Positions 23,540 to 36,964 of a stretch of DNA of 64,000 bases are shown in pieces (position 1 is the stretch's first letter; each line of letters opens with the position of its first letter). The stretch spans positions 5,891,001-5,955,000 of the forward strand of contig JAXDDX010000005.1 of the NCBI GenBank assembly GCA_034670405.1. The letters run 5' to 3'. The notes under the pieces are model-generated. The model had not been told where the DNA came from. It saw only the letters and a list, made by a program, of their open reading frames with translations, and did no database searches. The translations under genes and the position numbers were made by a program. The DNA is from Hoplostethus atlanticus. Lineage: Eukaryota > Chordata > Actinopteri > Trachichthyiformes > Trachichthyidae.

Positions 23540-24581
23540 GCGTTTCATTGTGTGACTGTAATTTCCCATTCATTGGGAATGTTTCAATTTCTGTTTTGAG
23601 AAATATGCTTTTTCACCGTCCGGTACTGGCATTCCAGTGACAATTAGTACAACTTCCAAAGCCTTGCTACCTCCCGACCAATCACATGACCACAAGTGAT
23701 CTGTGCCCTCTGGCGTCCCACTGCAATCTGGACATGTACAACAGAGGAGTGTTTTATGCTATGTTCTATGCTATGCCGGGGCTAGATGATGAACAAACTG
23801 GCCAGACTTGTTTGGTCAAGCCAAAAATAACGTAATATCCTGCAGTCCTTGTCATGGTTGACCACGCTGTCTGTGGTTCTTCTAGCATAGAAGAAGCTTA
23901 ACTGCACTGTGGTGCAAAATTATGGAACTTGTGGTCCATTTCCAGACTAAGGCTGCTATGTTCCCAGTCTTGCACATTTGACCTTTTCTGTTTTTCTTCA
24001 ATTTTCAAATGCATATGCATTTAATTTAGCCATTTGTCTTGCCTCATATCTTGTAGGACCGACTGAATGAGTGGAACCACATTTTCAAATCTCTGCTACA
24101 AATGAAGTGTACAAAATATTTCCTGAACCTTGATGCGGTTCAGATTACCATGTGACATTCCAGATCTGTGCCATGTCCCTGCAGGGCTTGTCACCATTCC
24201 TGCAGCGTTCCACATGCAAGTGGGTGTGAGCTAGGTGTAAATAAAGGCTTTGATTTATTCAGGGCGTCTGCTTCAAATTAATGACAGTGTCTCTCATAAA
24301 TCCATAGCTGTTATCCAGGAGCATAGTCTGCGTATGTTCATGCCTATGTTGTTCTTCACATAGGTTAACATTGTTAACATCTCTCTCTCTCTGTCTCTGT
24401 CTCTCTCTCTCACACACACTCACACACTCTCAGACTGTCCATCTGAATTAGAGTGGTGGTGGACAGGGCCAGGCTCACTCTAGCATGTTAACTAGCTGTC
24501 ACCCCACAAAAGATTACCTCTACTGGAACAACTGTATGAATATGGACAGGTCTATCTGCAGGAAATAGCCTTTCAGGGCAG

Positions 24582-24582
<1 letters not shown>
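23540..24582. other. Intron, no gene
   Basis: A CT-rich run lies at 24380-24410; otherwise nothing recognised. Confidence 0.5.

Positions 24583-24627
<45 letters not shown>
24583..24627. repeat. (TG)n microsatellite
   Basis: Uninterrupted TG tract, with a shorter one at 24643-24656. Confidence 0.95.
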
Positions 24628-24630
<3 letters not shown>

Positions 24631-24884
24631 TTCACACACGAGACTGTGTGTGTGTGTAAAAAGACAACGAGCTGCCTCCTCATATTAGTGTGACTGAAAG
24701 AGCTGTCATTTGTAATGAAATTTGAGCATTGCCAATCTAGCCGCCGTAGATAATATGATAGCTTATGTTACTGTAAATAAGATGCGTGTGTGTGTGCCAC
24801 AATGCTATACGATGCAGCAAAAGCAAAATTGGAACAGAGGGCTGGGATATCCCCAGGAATGGCAGCTGCTTCCATGTTAACCTA

Positions 24885-24886
<2 letters not shown>

Positions 24887-24923
<37 letters not shown>

Positions 24924-24942
24924 TGTGTGTCTGTGAGTGTGT
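24887..24942. repeat. (TG)n microsatellite
   Basis: TG tract with tctg interruptions at the 3' end. Confidence 0.95.
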
Positions 24943-25134
24943 AGACCATGTGCATTTAGACCATGGGACACTCTCCAGACTAATGAAATTAGTTAAGGGT
25001 TAGCAGCTCCTTAAGGCTGGTGGGTGATCCACCCTACCTATTCAATGGTTGGGAAACTCTTAGGCATTTAAATTATGAAAGAATACACTTTTAAATGATA
25101 AAATGTACAACATTTAGAATTTGTCAAGAAAATT

Positions 25135-25310
25135 GAATTCCATGGCAGGTTTTACAGACTGTTTTTATGTGTCTGTGGTTCAGCAGGAACCTCCATCATA
25201 TCAGAGGTGGACGACATGACTGGCCGATATATTTAATACATTATACTGTATGTAATAAAAAAGCAAATATCGGCTCCATATATCAGTCTGTATAGTCTAA
25301 CCAGTCTAAT
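25135..25310 (-). repeat. Family A, copy 6 (partial)
   Basis: Minus-strand head region: aacctccatcatatcagagg, tggccgatatattt, ctccatatatcagtc. Confidence 0.5.
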
Positions 25311-25439
25311 GCGTACTTTATGCACCGGTGTTGACACAGGTGGCCAGGAGGGTGGGAATGGATGAATTAGGATGTAGGTTTGAATTATTTCGAAGCCCAG
25401 GAACTTCCCCATCCATCAGAAACATCACCATACTGCACC

Positions 25440-25710
25440 CAGAACAAGGAGAGTTCTTAAAGGGTTCTTTGGCCAATGTAGTGAGCCTATATATAACCAT
25501 AATGTCTCAAAGAACCCTCTGATTTGTTAAAATAAAAAATCTTCTTTTAATACTGCTGGTTCGTAACATCTTAGGCATTCTGAGATGTTTCTTAAAGGTT
25601 CTATGTAGAGAACTTTAGCTTTAGAGAACCTTTCTGAAAGGGTTCTGCTATGGTATAAGTGTAAAGAACCACTTTCTGGTTCTGTAGAGAATCATTTTTT
25701 GTTAACAGTG
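25440..25710. repeat. Dispersed repeat with repeated ggttct/agaacc words
   Basis: Several internal copies of aagggttct, aaaggttct and agaacc in both orientations. This layout is common in fish interspersed repeats. Class unknown. Confidence 0.45.
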
Positions 25711-26984
25711 TAGTCGTGGTATGAAGTGTAAGCCGCCGTATGAGACAGGTCATCTACCCTCAGAGAGTGAGGCTGCCGGGGAGATAAATAGTGCCGTTTC
25801 ACCAACAGCCGTTATGTCGGTGACATGAGCATGCGTCTGTTGAATTCCAGAGAGGATAGTTGGGGGGTTTACTGAACGCATTCCACCCAGTCGCAGTGGG
25901 AGAGGGCTGATCCAGTTGGCTCTGGTACTGATCCGCTTGACCCCTGCATGGAGGTGACCCCGATCTGCTTTTGGGGCTGGAGCTGGATGGAGGTAGATTT
26001 ATGGAGCAAAGATGGAGATGGACGATGCAGTCAGTGTTGGGACAGGACAGGAATTGGGGTTTGGAATCGGAATATTGCACCCTCAGATACTCTTCCACTG
26101 CTATATATCATCAATGTGTGATGTTCAGTGCATTCCAAGAGTTATTTTGCGATGAGGTTTGATAATTTACCTAAAAAACAATGTGATTAATGTAATCTAG
26201 TTCATCACTATTCAACATTACCATTGATTGGGTTGATCTGAGCCTAAAGAGATGTAACAGAAGCCAGGATTTTCTGAGGTCAATTTGATGGGAAATGTTG
26301 CTCCGGCACTCCTTCTGTTTCTGTGTTGTGAATTCTTTTCATTTTTGTAATATTATCATTAATGTTTTTGACGTTCATGGTCAGGCAGTCAGTGAAAGTT
26401 GAAGCATCTCTGCAATGTTTTTTCACACATTTGGCAAATGGCGATGTTCGTTCGCCTGACATTTTCAAATAATAGTCTTGTTTTTTTCTTCATCTCTTGT
26501 CACTGCGGTGGAGAAATTCCTCTTCTGGGATGGATTTCTCCCTGTATGATTGTTGAGCGTCGATGCAAAACTGCGAGTCTAGAAAGAAGCCCTTGCTCTT
26601 TAAGTCTGCGTGACTGACATCAAAACCTGACAGTTACTTTTGATATTTTAGATTGTTGACGTTTTTTTTCTCCTATTAAACCCCATTGTAGCTACGCTGG
26701 AAATATATGTGAAGTCACGTCATCTACGCTTGGTCAGTTAATGACAGGAATGTGAAAAAAGCACAGCCAAACAACAAAATACACCCAGAAATACAAGGTA
26801 CAGCACTAATAGCCATTTTTGAACAGATTTTAGTTTGGATTTTTCCACTAAGTTTGGGCTGAAGCTACAATCCCAATTACAAGCAAAACAGGGCTTGTAA
26901 ACAAAAGTCACATGGACTCACATTTATTGGTTTCGGTGACCTGTCATCCTGCAAGATTGGGCATTTTGGCAGTCAGGGAGCAGG
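25711..26984. other. Intron, no gene
   Basis: Nothing recognised. Confidence 0.5.
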
Positions 26985-27345
26985 AAGAATCAAAACAACT
27001 CCAGGCCTTGTAACTTGTAGCTAAATATAATAGACTGTAATTTACCATTTCTGGTGTTCATACCAGTTAAGAACACATTGCCCTCTTGTTCATTTTGTTA
27101 TGCTTGACTTGTATGTTTTGGGGTTGTTTTCCTGTAGTTGGTACGATTACGTTCTCACTCACAACGAACCGCAGTGCAGATCACTTTGAAGAGGGCCGAG
27201 AACCACATTTTCTGGTGGCCCCGATGTGATTATTTCGACTTGGAATGGCATTGTTCTTACCCGCCCAAAATGAACCGAACTAAAGGGGTAAACGCTCCAG
27301 AGTTCAGTTAATCGGCTCCAAACGTGCCTGGTTTGAACGCACCCT
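26985..27345 (+). repeat. Dispersed repeat family F, copy 1
   Basis: It shares blocks with 35490-35775: ttctggtgttcatac, agttaaga, ttttggggt and ggtt/gttctc-type segments. The 3' end (aaccgaactaaagggg ... ggtttgaacgcaccctta) looks like the end of a DNA transposon. Confidence 0.55.
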
Positions 27346-30120
27346 TAATCACCTCCTTCTGGGCCGAGAAATACCTTCTCAATGCTCAGAAAAGAAAAGG
27401 CAGACATGGGATGCTTCGCCTCTAGTGGCGGGCTACAGGATTTCTGGCATGCTCTCATGTGATTCAATCTTTTAAAGTGCACTCTTTCACCTATATCCAC
27501 TTTTCCACAGGGATATGAAGTCATGTACTGAGTATCACATTCTTTACTTACAAGTAATGACAGGATGTGGTTAAGAGACTGGCAATGGCCCTGGATCACT
27601 GCGGTTCTGTCTCTCTGACCTGGTTTCAGCGACTTGACTAGCCGGCTCTCTCTAAATCTCTTCATTCTCTGTCCGAGAGCACAAATATAATTCTGTTCTC
27701 CTGCTTTATCTCCCACTTTGACCTCGTCTCAAGCGTATAAAGCCAATGTAAACAACACATGGCAAAGATAGAGGGGAGTGTGCGTGAAGGCCAGACTTAT
27801 TAGTTGTGTCTGTCTGGCTGGGTGGTCTGTAATTTAGCTGGTGGGGGGGAGTGTGTGTATGTTGGTCCAGCAGTATGTGCAAGCATAGGTCAGGGTCATG
27901 TCAGTTGACCTCAAAAGAATTTCTGGTTGGCAGTTATCTCTCTCTCTCTCTCGCTCGCTCTCTCTCGACTTCTTTCTCCCCATACACACACATGGAGAGC
28001 AGTATCTTGTCCGGACTGCCCCACCCTCGCTGATAGATCAGCATGCCATCCCTTTCACCAAGCTTGCTTCATATTTCTATACCTCTGTCTCTGTTAGGAT
28101 TGGTATTCACCGCAAACTCTTTGCAAAGGGAAAGTTCTGAAACCCCTGCTGTTCACAAGGATCCATTTTTTACCCATGTAAGCTCTTAAACCTGAAACCT
28201 GAAAGCGCTTGGAAAATGCACGGTTGGCATTTTTGTGGTCAGCCATGATGAAATCAGCAAGGGAGTATGGATCATTCTCGGTTTAATTGCTCGTTTGTTT
28301 GCTCATTCGTCACACACAATTTCTCACACTCCACTAATCCACTCATTTTTGATGAAACTTGCAGAAGTTAAATTATGTATCTCACTTCTGCACTCCAGCA
28401 TTTGCAGTATATCAAACACTATTGATCCATTTTTGATTAACCTTGGGGGAATCGTGCATCTTACCACAATATTTCAGCGTTTTCAAAACTACACTGATTT
28501 GCCCATGGGTGGCGCTGCAATTACAGGTAAAAACAAGGTGACATTTTTGACCTGTAATGACCTGTAACCCAATTGGTCCAGAAGGGGACTGCATTATTCA
28601 TGTTTAGTGTTGTTACTTTTTTTCCTGCTCCTGATCTGAGTCGGGTGAGGAGCTCTAAACGGGCCGGCTCGATGGCTGATGTCTGGCTGTGCTGTGATGT
28701 GACGTGTCCGCCCCCTTTCCTCAGCCCCCCTGCTGTAGCGGTGTAACTCCTCTTCCCCCCTCTGATGTTCCTCACAAAGACACTGACATTCACATCCAGC
28801 CCCCTCCACCCCCGCGTTCCCTCTCTTCACTTCAAAGGGCACTAAACTCTCTCCTTCAATAATGCAAGCTGTTTCCAACTCTGTGGACCAGATTGGGATC
28901 CGCTCGCACACATCCCCCCCCCCCCCCCGCACCTCTATAATACCCCACTTGCTCCCCTGTCCCTACATACCCCATCGTCGTCCCCCCCCCCCCCCCCCCC
29001 GGTCTGCATCAGCTTCACCCATACTGTGTCTGCTGTCGTGTCATGATCCTGCCCATCCAAGCTTGAAGGTGAAACCCTGTGAATGCATGGGGCAGGTGGG
29101 CTATCCCTCCCCCAATCTGCGATTAAATCTCCCATTCCTCCCCCTCTTCCTCACTTCACCTCTGCCTAGTTTTCTTAGAGCCGAGACAGCTTACTCCTGG
29201 TGTGAAACTGGATCTGCCCTCGACAGACATCCGACGGCCTCCGAATTAGGTCGTCTGTCACCCTTAATGGTCCGGCCATGTTGATAGTGGAGCAGAATAG
29301 TTGCCAGACAGTAAACAGGGACATAACATGAAACCATGACATCATGGGGTCAAATCTGGCCTAAATCTGGCTCTTGGCACATTGTCACCCCCGTCTCCTT
29401 CCTGTCTCTCTTCATCAATAAAGGCTAGAATGGCAAAGTAAGAGTCCAAACAATGAAAGATTTCTCCCAAGGTGTGTAACTTTATGACAGACAGACAGGT
29501 GACGTTTCGAGTGCAGTGGTTTCATCATCAGACAAGATATCCACACTTACTTTCCTGAAGGTCTAGGTCATATGTCTAGCCACGGGAGCCAGGGGAGTAC
29601 TGCTCTAGAACTGTCACCTGTCTGGTGTTAAATAAATGCACAACTTTGTTCCAAGTTGATAGGGGAGCCTGGCTATCCAAAATACATATATTTATATTAA
29701 TATTTCACAACTATTTTGATATGTTTGATATCCCTCTCCCATCCTCAACCTTGTCCATAACGTCACTACTGCACATTTATAGTAATATTCAGTGGAAAGC
29801 AGGGTACCAAAAAGCATTGAATTTAATATTCTCAAAATAAGGCCTTAAAAGTATTGAATTTTGTTTACAAAGTATTGAATTTCGTTTGCAAAGGTTTTTT
29901 CTTGTCCTTTCGTAGGATCAAATAAATACTGTAACGTCATGAATAACTGTCAAATGTATAAAATGTTTTGTGTGTAACGTTACAATTTACTCTGTTTGGT
30001 GTGGCTTGGACATTACGACAGTACAGGTAATGTTTACGTCAGTGTATTGACGCTCTTGACCGTGGAGCGTGCTGCTAACAAGCTAGCTCGTCGCCTCAGA
30101 ATGGGCAAGTGTCGTTTTAA
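27346..30120. other. Intron, no gene
   Basis: It contains a (CT)n stretch at 27937-27965 and two poly-C runs (C15 at 28914-28928, C19 at 28982-29000). At about 29490-29540 the minus strand reads ctgatgatgaaa...cgaaacgtc, a common repeat motif. Overlapping open frames at 28594-29284 on both strands are C- or G-run artefacts. Confidence 0.5.
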
Positions 30121-30744
30121 GGGGCTTTCACAGTGATCCGCGCAAAGCGTCGGCATCAACGTCAGGTTGGACGAGACTCCTTCACAGGATCAGCGTCACC
30201 CGCATCAGCCGGTGACCGTAGCTGACCACATCGCCAATGATCATACTAGCACAGCCATAGAAGTGAATATAGACTGGCTGCATATACGTCCTGTACTAAG
30301 CTGTCAACCAACCTGGTAGTCCCGTCTGTAAACCGACATCATTCCATGATACGGACTTTTTAGTCAGATCATGGTATGATTTAAGGTCATGTTGTATAAT
30401 TCGGGATGCTCCGACACACATAAAACAAAGTTTCTCTTCTATATATTTTTTTTAATTTCTATGATATCAAACGCCTCTCTTTCCCACTGCTCTCTATCTC
30501 TAACCCGATCACTAATGAATAGCAAACTAAGAGCTATTAGATTCCAGTGATTGGTTGCGCGTCGCGAAGGTCAAAGTTGAATATAGTTGAACTTTGAGCG
30601 CAGCGCCAGGGGGTCTCCCAGTGTCTGTGCCCAGGGCACAGAACGCCGGGGGCGGCGGCGACGCTAGGTTCAGCGGCGACGCTTGCCAAATAGGAAATTA
30701 ATGCCAGCGCCAAGCGTTTTTGTCGCTGATCATGTGAAGGGCGC
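30121..30744. mobile_element. TIR element, GC-rich, possibly Harbinger or hAT type
   Basis: The left end GGGGCTTTCACAGTGATCCG is matched by the reverse complement of the right end, GCGCCCTTCACATGATCAGC, with further similarity inward (aaagcgtcggc against aaaacgcttggc). No clear target duplication is visible, so the ends are approximate and the superfamily is open. Confidence 0.5.
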
Positions 30745-31329
30745 TCACAAAGCTATTGTGTATTAAATATTAATGTGAGCATTATAATAACATGTTTTTA
30801 TTAAATTCAAGTACTTGGTAAATAATTATTTTCTAGGGCTTAAAATCCATACTGATTTTCCATTATATCCTTCATACTTTTGCCAGTATGGCCGTGAAGT
30901 TGGCATTAAATTTCATTCTAAGTGGTATTAAAAAGGTCTTAAAGTCTTAAATTTAACTTGGAGAATCCTGGGGGTACCCTGGGAAAGGTTAAGGGAACCT
31001 AGGACCTAGGATCCACAGCTTAATCAAACATAGTAAAATGAATACCAATCATAAAAATAAATATTAAAGTGAAAGCTGGAAAGGTTAGTGAAGTCTACTT
31101 CGAGTAAGAAAAACGGATGACAGTGTTTATGGGAAAATGTCTGTAACATCCATCTTTTCAAACCTCTCGTCGACTAGATAATTTCTGTGAGCGCCGAATG
31201 ATGCACGAGATCTTTGATCCAAAACGTCAATTTAGAGTTTTGGTTTTTTTTTCTTATGAGTATGAATCCCCTAAGAGTTTTGCAATGGTTCCATGGGTAT
31301 TTCTAGGACCTCTGAGGGAAAAAAATGAA

Positions 31330-31940
31330 TATAACTAGCTGCCATCATGGCTAGAAAAAGAGACACTTGAAAAAGATTGTTGTGGGGTGGGTCTGGATTC
31401 ATACAGTACAGTTCTAAGTGAATAAAGTGAATAGTGTGATCAAGTAGATTTGTCTCCAAATGTAGGTTACTGTGACTCAGTAAACTTTCTTGTCTTTAGC
31501 CCTAGTCTCTACTCCAAAACACTCTTGAGTTGTAGCTTGAGAAGAGTCAGCTCAGTTCACCTGAACAAACTGTTAACTAGCTAACTAGCCAGCAGGCTAA
31601 TTTTGCAAATCAACTGATGTTAAAATGCAGCTACTAGCCACTACTAACGCAACCTTCTACTAGATACGTTAGCTAGATGTGTTAGCAACAAGACATGATG
31701 GTTAGCCGACCAGATACTATGGCTAGCTAGCTAACAAGCTGACATTATCTAAACACATCGATCAGATGTATCGGCAAACTAGTTCCCAGTCAAAAACAGC
31801 ACAGATATTAACCATATCAACCATTCTGTTGAGATGGCCAAGTTGTACGTTTAGAAACACAATCAGAGCTGAGGACCTCCAATATGGCCGCCACAGTGTG
31901 TTTTATGTCACCTAAAGGTCCCTATAGGAAGGTTAAGTAT
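31330..31940 (+). repeat. Family C, copy 4 (longest copy)
   Basis: It includes the region almost identical to copy 2 (31440-31540). It continues through a segment rich in ctagctaact words to gaggacctccaatatggccg, which also ends copy 1. Confidence 0.7.
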
Positions 31941-31974
31941 GTTCAGTTTTTGCTGTGCAGCAACAATGTCTGGT

Positions 31975-32570
31975 ACTTAAATGTAGTGATGTTACGCTTG
32001 ATACCGGGGCTTCAAAGCGCGTGTCGAGAACGTAGGGCAGTTTCTCGTGAACTTATGTATCGAGGCTTGTATCATTTTAACGTCATTACGTCATCGATGA
32101 CGTTTGAAGCCTCATTCACGTACGTGCTTCAGGAATGGATTCGGGTTTGGTGGGCAGTTTTGAATCACGGATATAAGGAAAGAAAGTGCCCCCATAATTC
32201 GTGGGTTGCCTTGTCCTTCTGTAGCTATATTTAAATCTTATCGTATTGATAATTACACCAGTGGACTAAACAACTGGTACATTTGTCCCTTTACTAATCA
32301 TAGCATTATAATAACAAGCCATATAATGATATGCTGCATCATAAATAAGTAACATTTTATTCACATGCCAGATTCGAACCCATTACTGTCATGTCTACTG
32401 AAGCACACTATGAGTGGTACAGCTACAGGCTTTGCCACCAAACTAAATTAAGTTACAGAGCGCGTGGAGACATTTCTACGGCATTATTGAACCGATGATT
32501 TTTGTTCATTTATGGTTTTATAGCATGATATGAATATATACATTATGCAGTAATTTCATTTTTTTTAAAG
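31975..32570. repeat. Unclassified repeat with tRNA-like B box on the minus strand
   Basis: gataccggggcttcaaagcg and the palindromic cgtcattacgtcatcgatgacg segment resemble widespread fish repeats. On the minus strand at 32365-32382 gggttcgaatctggca resembles a pol III B box. No convincing A box spacing; not a tRNA gene. Confidence 0.4.
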
Positions 32571-33288
32571 TCGATTACATCAGCGGTCATTATCGGACAT
32601 TACGATGGCAATAATGGTATTATCACAGTGACATTTGCCATTCATCTGATGGAGATAGAAAAGCATGGACGCTCACGATTCGTTCACAACGTATACGTTT
32701 CACGCTCTCAATCGATCAAACAAGTCATCAAATAAAAAAGACCACTGCTTCATTCCCGGGCCACTTCATGACAGAATAGCGTTAGCGGTGCTCTGTAGGC
32801 TAGCAAGCCGTGCTCCTAACGTTACCCTGCCAGTCTGCACTGATATTAGAGGAGCCGTAACAAGTGCAGCAACTTCGCTGCTGAACTTTAGTTATATTTC
32901 GGGCGTCATATGCCATCAAAGGGGGGAAATGCGACATGGAAATATGTCAAAATGCGGGACTGTCATGCACAAATCAGCCTAAAAACAATGTTGTAACGTT
33001 AACTAGTGAGGTAGAGACATCGGCATACTAGCGATTTTTTGTTATGCTTGTTATAAAGAAAAGGTCTATAATACATTGAAACGACATTAAACTAACATAA
33101 TACGACGGTTAGAATATTTTTTAAATCTTTATTAACGAAGAAAATACTACATCTGTGGTTCACTTTGGATGGTAGTGTAGCGTTCGCCATGATCTTCCAG
33201 TTGATTTGCAGGTCATTCTGGGAGACTTCTCGTAACCCTCGGTTTGTAGTGTGCCCCTGAAAAATCTCCGTTTGGAGGGCCATGTAGC
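32571..33288. other. Intron stretch, possible old DNA-transposon interior
   Basis: Open frames of 105 codons (+, 32665-32982) and 63 codons (-, 33092-33283) lie between repeat-like sequences. I recognise no domain in either and do not call a gene. Confidence 0.35.
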
Positions 33289-33412
33289 CCTAGCACTTCG
33301 CCCTACCCCTCGATCCCAACAAGAATCGGGACACCCCTACCCCTACACGTGAACGCACAAAACGGAGGGGAAGGGCTAAGGGGTAGGGCCAAGGGGTGAA
33401 TTGGGATTCGGC
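33289..33412. repeat. GC-rich foldback sequence
   Basis: tagcacttcgccctacccct on the left is partly repeated inverted on the right (agggctaaggggtagggcca). It is probably an end or a small foldback of a DNA transposon. Confidence 0.5.
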
Positions 33413-34404
33413 CAAAGTTACCCCACTCCTCAGAAACATCTTTTTCTCCAGCATGGAAAAAAAGCCCTCATCACACACCTCAATATGAATCCAATAAGTT
33501 GACAGACCTCTCAAATTACTTTGGTTCCCAGTTGTGGGTTATTTCCCCTAACCAACCTTTGATAGCACAGTATATTGGACATATTGGACTATCCTGCACA
33601 GTGATTTTTTGGTTGGTAAGCCTCAGGTGCTGTATATCCTTAAGGGAAGGTGAATGACATATAGACCGACCCACTCAGACAGATTGGGGCGTATTACCAA
33701 TCCCATTCCCAATATAAATGAACACAATTCAGGGCCAAAGGTGTGATTGCTGAACATAATTGAGTGCTGGTGTGTCTCAATGTCACTGTAATGTCAGTAG
33801 AACAGTCTGTCCAGTTAAATGCCACACTATTCCAGTGTTATGTGGATTTACCATACCCTTTTGTGTGAAATTGTTAGGGGAATATGGATCAGTCTCCATT
33901 GGTTGGTTCATTTATTTATTTGTTCATGTTTATCCTTGCCTTGCATTTTTTTTCAGTTTTTCCCACATTACCCCAGTTCAACTTTCTTCCAGTTTTAAGG
34001 ATTTCTCACCATTAATTGGTTGTTATGGGTTCTTATGCTGCAAGCAATGGGTTTCGGTCTGCAGCTTCTCTGGCCAGACTGTTTAGCTAGTGAGAAATGG
34101 GTCCCAGGGTTAATGTGAGTGTTGCAGTAATATTTGTCCTCTTCCCCACTGCAGTTATCGGTCTTGTTCCCAGAGCTCATTCCCATCCTCAGGGCTAGGT
34201 GTCACCTGGGTGCCACCTCCACCATGACCAGGATGTGATCAGGCGGTAACCAGGGAGGAGTAGAATAAAGACACCATAGCATATGCTAGCAGAGTCAATA
34301 TCATATTTTAAATGACCTATTTATGTCTTTTATCATATTGTTATTTTACTATTATATTGTTTTTACCCTCTGTTCCTATCCTTTCATCATGTGGGGCCTT
34401 CTTG
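33413..34404. other. Intron, no gene
   Basis: Nothing recognised. Confidence 0.5.
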
Positions 34405-34813
34405 TAGCAGCAGTAGTAGCAGTAGTAGTAACAGTAGCAGTAATAGTAGTAGTAGTAGTAAGAGTAGCAGTAGGGGAGGAGTAGTAGTAATATTAGCAGT
34501 AGTAATACTAGTAGTAGTAGTAGTAGTATCAGTAGTAGTAGTAATAGTAATAGTAGCAGTAGTAATACTAGTAGTAGTAGTAGCAGTAGTAGTAATAGTA
34601 GCAGTAGTAATACTAGTAATAATAGTGCTAGTAGTAGCAGGAGTAGTACTAGTAACAGTAGTAGCAGTAGCAGTAGTAACAGTAGTAGTAGTAATAGTAG
34701 CAGTAGTAATACTAGTAGTAGTAATAGTGTTAGTAGTAGTAGTAGTAATACTAGTAGTAGTAATAGTGTTAGTAGTAGTAGTACTAGTAGTAATAGTAGT
34801 AGTAGTAGTAGTA
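34405..34813. repeat. Imperfect (AGT)n trinucleotide array, about 410 bp
   Basis: agt, agc and aat triplets, with recurring larger patterns (gtagcagtagtaatactagt). It is read as low-complexity open frames on both strands, including a 254-codon minus-strand frame to 35151. None is a gene. Confidence 0.95.
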
Positions 34814-35489
34814 AAGCACTTACAGAGATGAGAGGCCCACAGCCCAGACTTGATGAGCGTGTGTGAATACTTTTGTGTAAATATACGAAGAAGAAAAAGA
34901 AAACGTAAATCCTGTAGTGATCCAGTGCGTATAGTTTTGCGCGTGTGTGTGTATGTAATTACAGGAAGGTTGGCATATTTCACCTGTGATGTATGAAGTC
35001 CTGCAGCATAACGGATATGGTACTGCCGTTGTGACAGTCTCTGTGGCGATGATGAAGCAGCAGAGGTGTGTTTGACTACAGTGAGCGATGGTGGGTCTGT
35101 GTGTGTGTGAGGCGGGGAAGCTGTAATTAAGCTAGTGAGTGGTTCCCCCACAGGGTGATGGGGTTAGGGCAAGGGGACCAATAATTTCACTCTCTGGCCC
35201 CAGGGGCTCCGAGCAGGCTCGGGAAGAGGGGGGTAAATCACCATTTTTGTGTGTGGGCGAAGGCTTTGTGCGCCTGTAGCTTTTTGTAATTACATTTTCC
35301 CTCTGTCCTTGATAAAGTGATAACATAGAGCTTTTCATCTTCTACTATCACATACTTACTTTACAGTAGAAATGTAGCTGCTGTGCCATTTTATTAAATG
35401 TCAAATACGAAGGATTGTCACAGTGTGTAATCACACCTCTGGTTGTTTATTTTGAACCGTAGTGGAAAAGTTGACTTTGTTGCATTTTT

Positions 35490-35775
35490 GCATTTAGTTT
35501 GTTTAGGTTCACACTGTAATTCCAACTCCAATTGCATATGAAAAGTCATATGGACTAGCAGGACTAGCTTGTTGAACAGAGTTTTGGTAACTTGTGAGGT
35601 TAGAGATTCAGCTAGGAATAATGGACGTGTATGCGCTCTTTGCCGTAATTGACCTTCTCTGGTGTTCATACGAGTTAAGATAGAAATCGGACTTCTTATA
35701 CCCATAAAACTTTGGGTTTTGGGGTCGTTTCGTGTTGTCGGTTCAGATAACGTTCTCGCTCCGCTTCAGGAATGC
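35490..35775 (+). repeat. Family F, copy 2
   Basis: ctctggtgttcatacgagtt and ttttggggtcgtttcgtgtt align with copy 1 at 27045-27140. Confidence 0.55.
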
Positions 35776-35905
35776 AGGTGACACTCTCCCATCCCTCAGC
35801 AATTAACGTCGTGGTGCCCTTGAGCAAGGCACTGAACCCCCAACTGATCTAGTGGCTCTGTGGCTACACAGAGCAGCTCCATTCCCCCGGTTAACTAAAT
35901 GTTAA
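35776..35905 (+). mobile_element. SINE-like body fragment
   Basis: tgcccttgagcaaggcactg and aacccccaactg are hallmark words of fish tRNA-derived SINE bodies. No clear A/B boxes remain. Confidence 0.5.
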
Positions 35906-36964
35906 TAAAAATGGAAGACAAGGACAACGATTATCACAACTACAATAATGATTCTGAGTGATCCTCCAGAACCTCCACCTTTACAAAGGCAAGGGAAAGC
36001 ACTATGAAGAGACAGTATCCCGTCATCGCCCATAACTTCTCAATTGCCATCTCATCTTTTGCCATTAGTGCCATATGTTGCCCTTTAAACCAAAGACTGA
36101 CCACTCATGGCTAGATAGATAGGGGCACTTAACAGTGTGTATCAACGCCCCTACCCACTAGACAGGTGATAACTGGCATTACAGTTGTATAGTGTAGTAG
36201 TGTAGCAACTAGCCGTCTAAGGAATGACCGGATCCCCCCAACACCAATGCAGTCCTCTTACCCCTCCACTGTGGCTGGCTTTATGGTGTTTTCATTATTT
36301 TGTCCATACCATACCATAACCCGTCTGTACCAAATGTGTTGAAATACTTAAAGAGACACTTCCAGAACTGGAATACTTGTTGCCACCGGGTTACTTCAGT
36401 AATTAACTCAACTAAACCAGAGACTAAACCGGAGAACAATGGGAATTTGTCTCCGGTGAAACATAATCCTCTTAATAGCTGGGCCTGCAAATGCAATTCC
36501 CTTTCTCCCGACTGCTCTTGCTGAAGTCCCACTCAGCTCTGCCTCACGGTGCCTTACTGCACTCTACTGGGGCTTCACGGTATTACACCAACTTCACCAT
36601 TCACACGGGTGGAAACAGTTCACAGCTTCTGGTAAATACAGGAGCATCAGTTTAATTAAACCTAAGCTATGCTATGGCATTTAATATCATTTGCCACCAA
36701 AACCTTTCTGTGGATAAGTGGAGCAAGGAATGATGACTGACAAGATGTTATGACTTGGTGTGTGATACATTATTAGATGTAGGTCACCAAACTCTCTGCT
36801 CAGAGGGAATACCTCCTCCTTGTACATACTTAATGCTAGAACCTCTGTTCTACTTTCCCCTTGTTCTATATGTCTTTTCTTTTACTTTTTATTTCAAATT
36901 TCCCATTGCTCCAACCTTAAAGCCTTCACACGTTCATACAACATTTCCATATTGTCCAGCCTAG
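35906..36964. other. Intron, no gene
   Basis: Nothing recognised. Confidence 0.5.

Noticed and set aside
32665-32982. 105-codon frame as a gene
   Set aside because: No domain recognised; it lies between transposon-like sequences and has no splice or promoter context.
34387-35151. 254-codon minus-strand frame
   Set aside because: Most of it reads through the (AGT)n array; the rest has no recognisable similarity.
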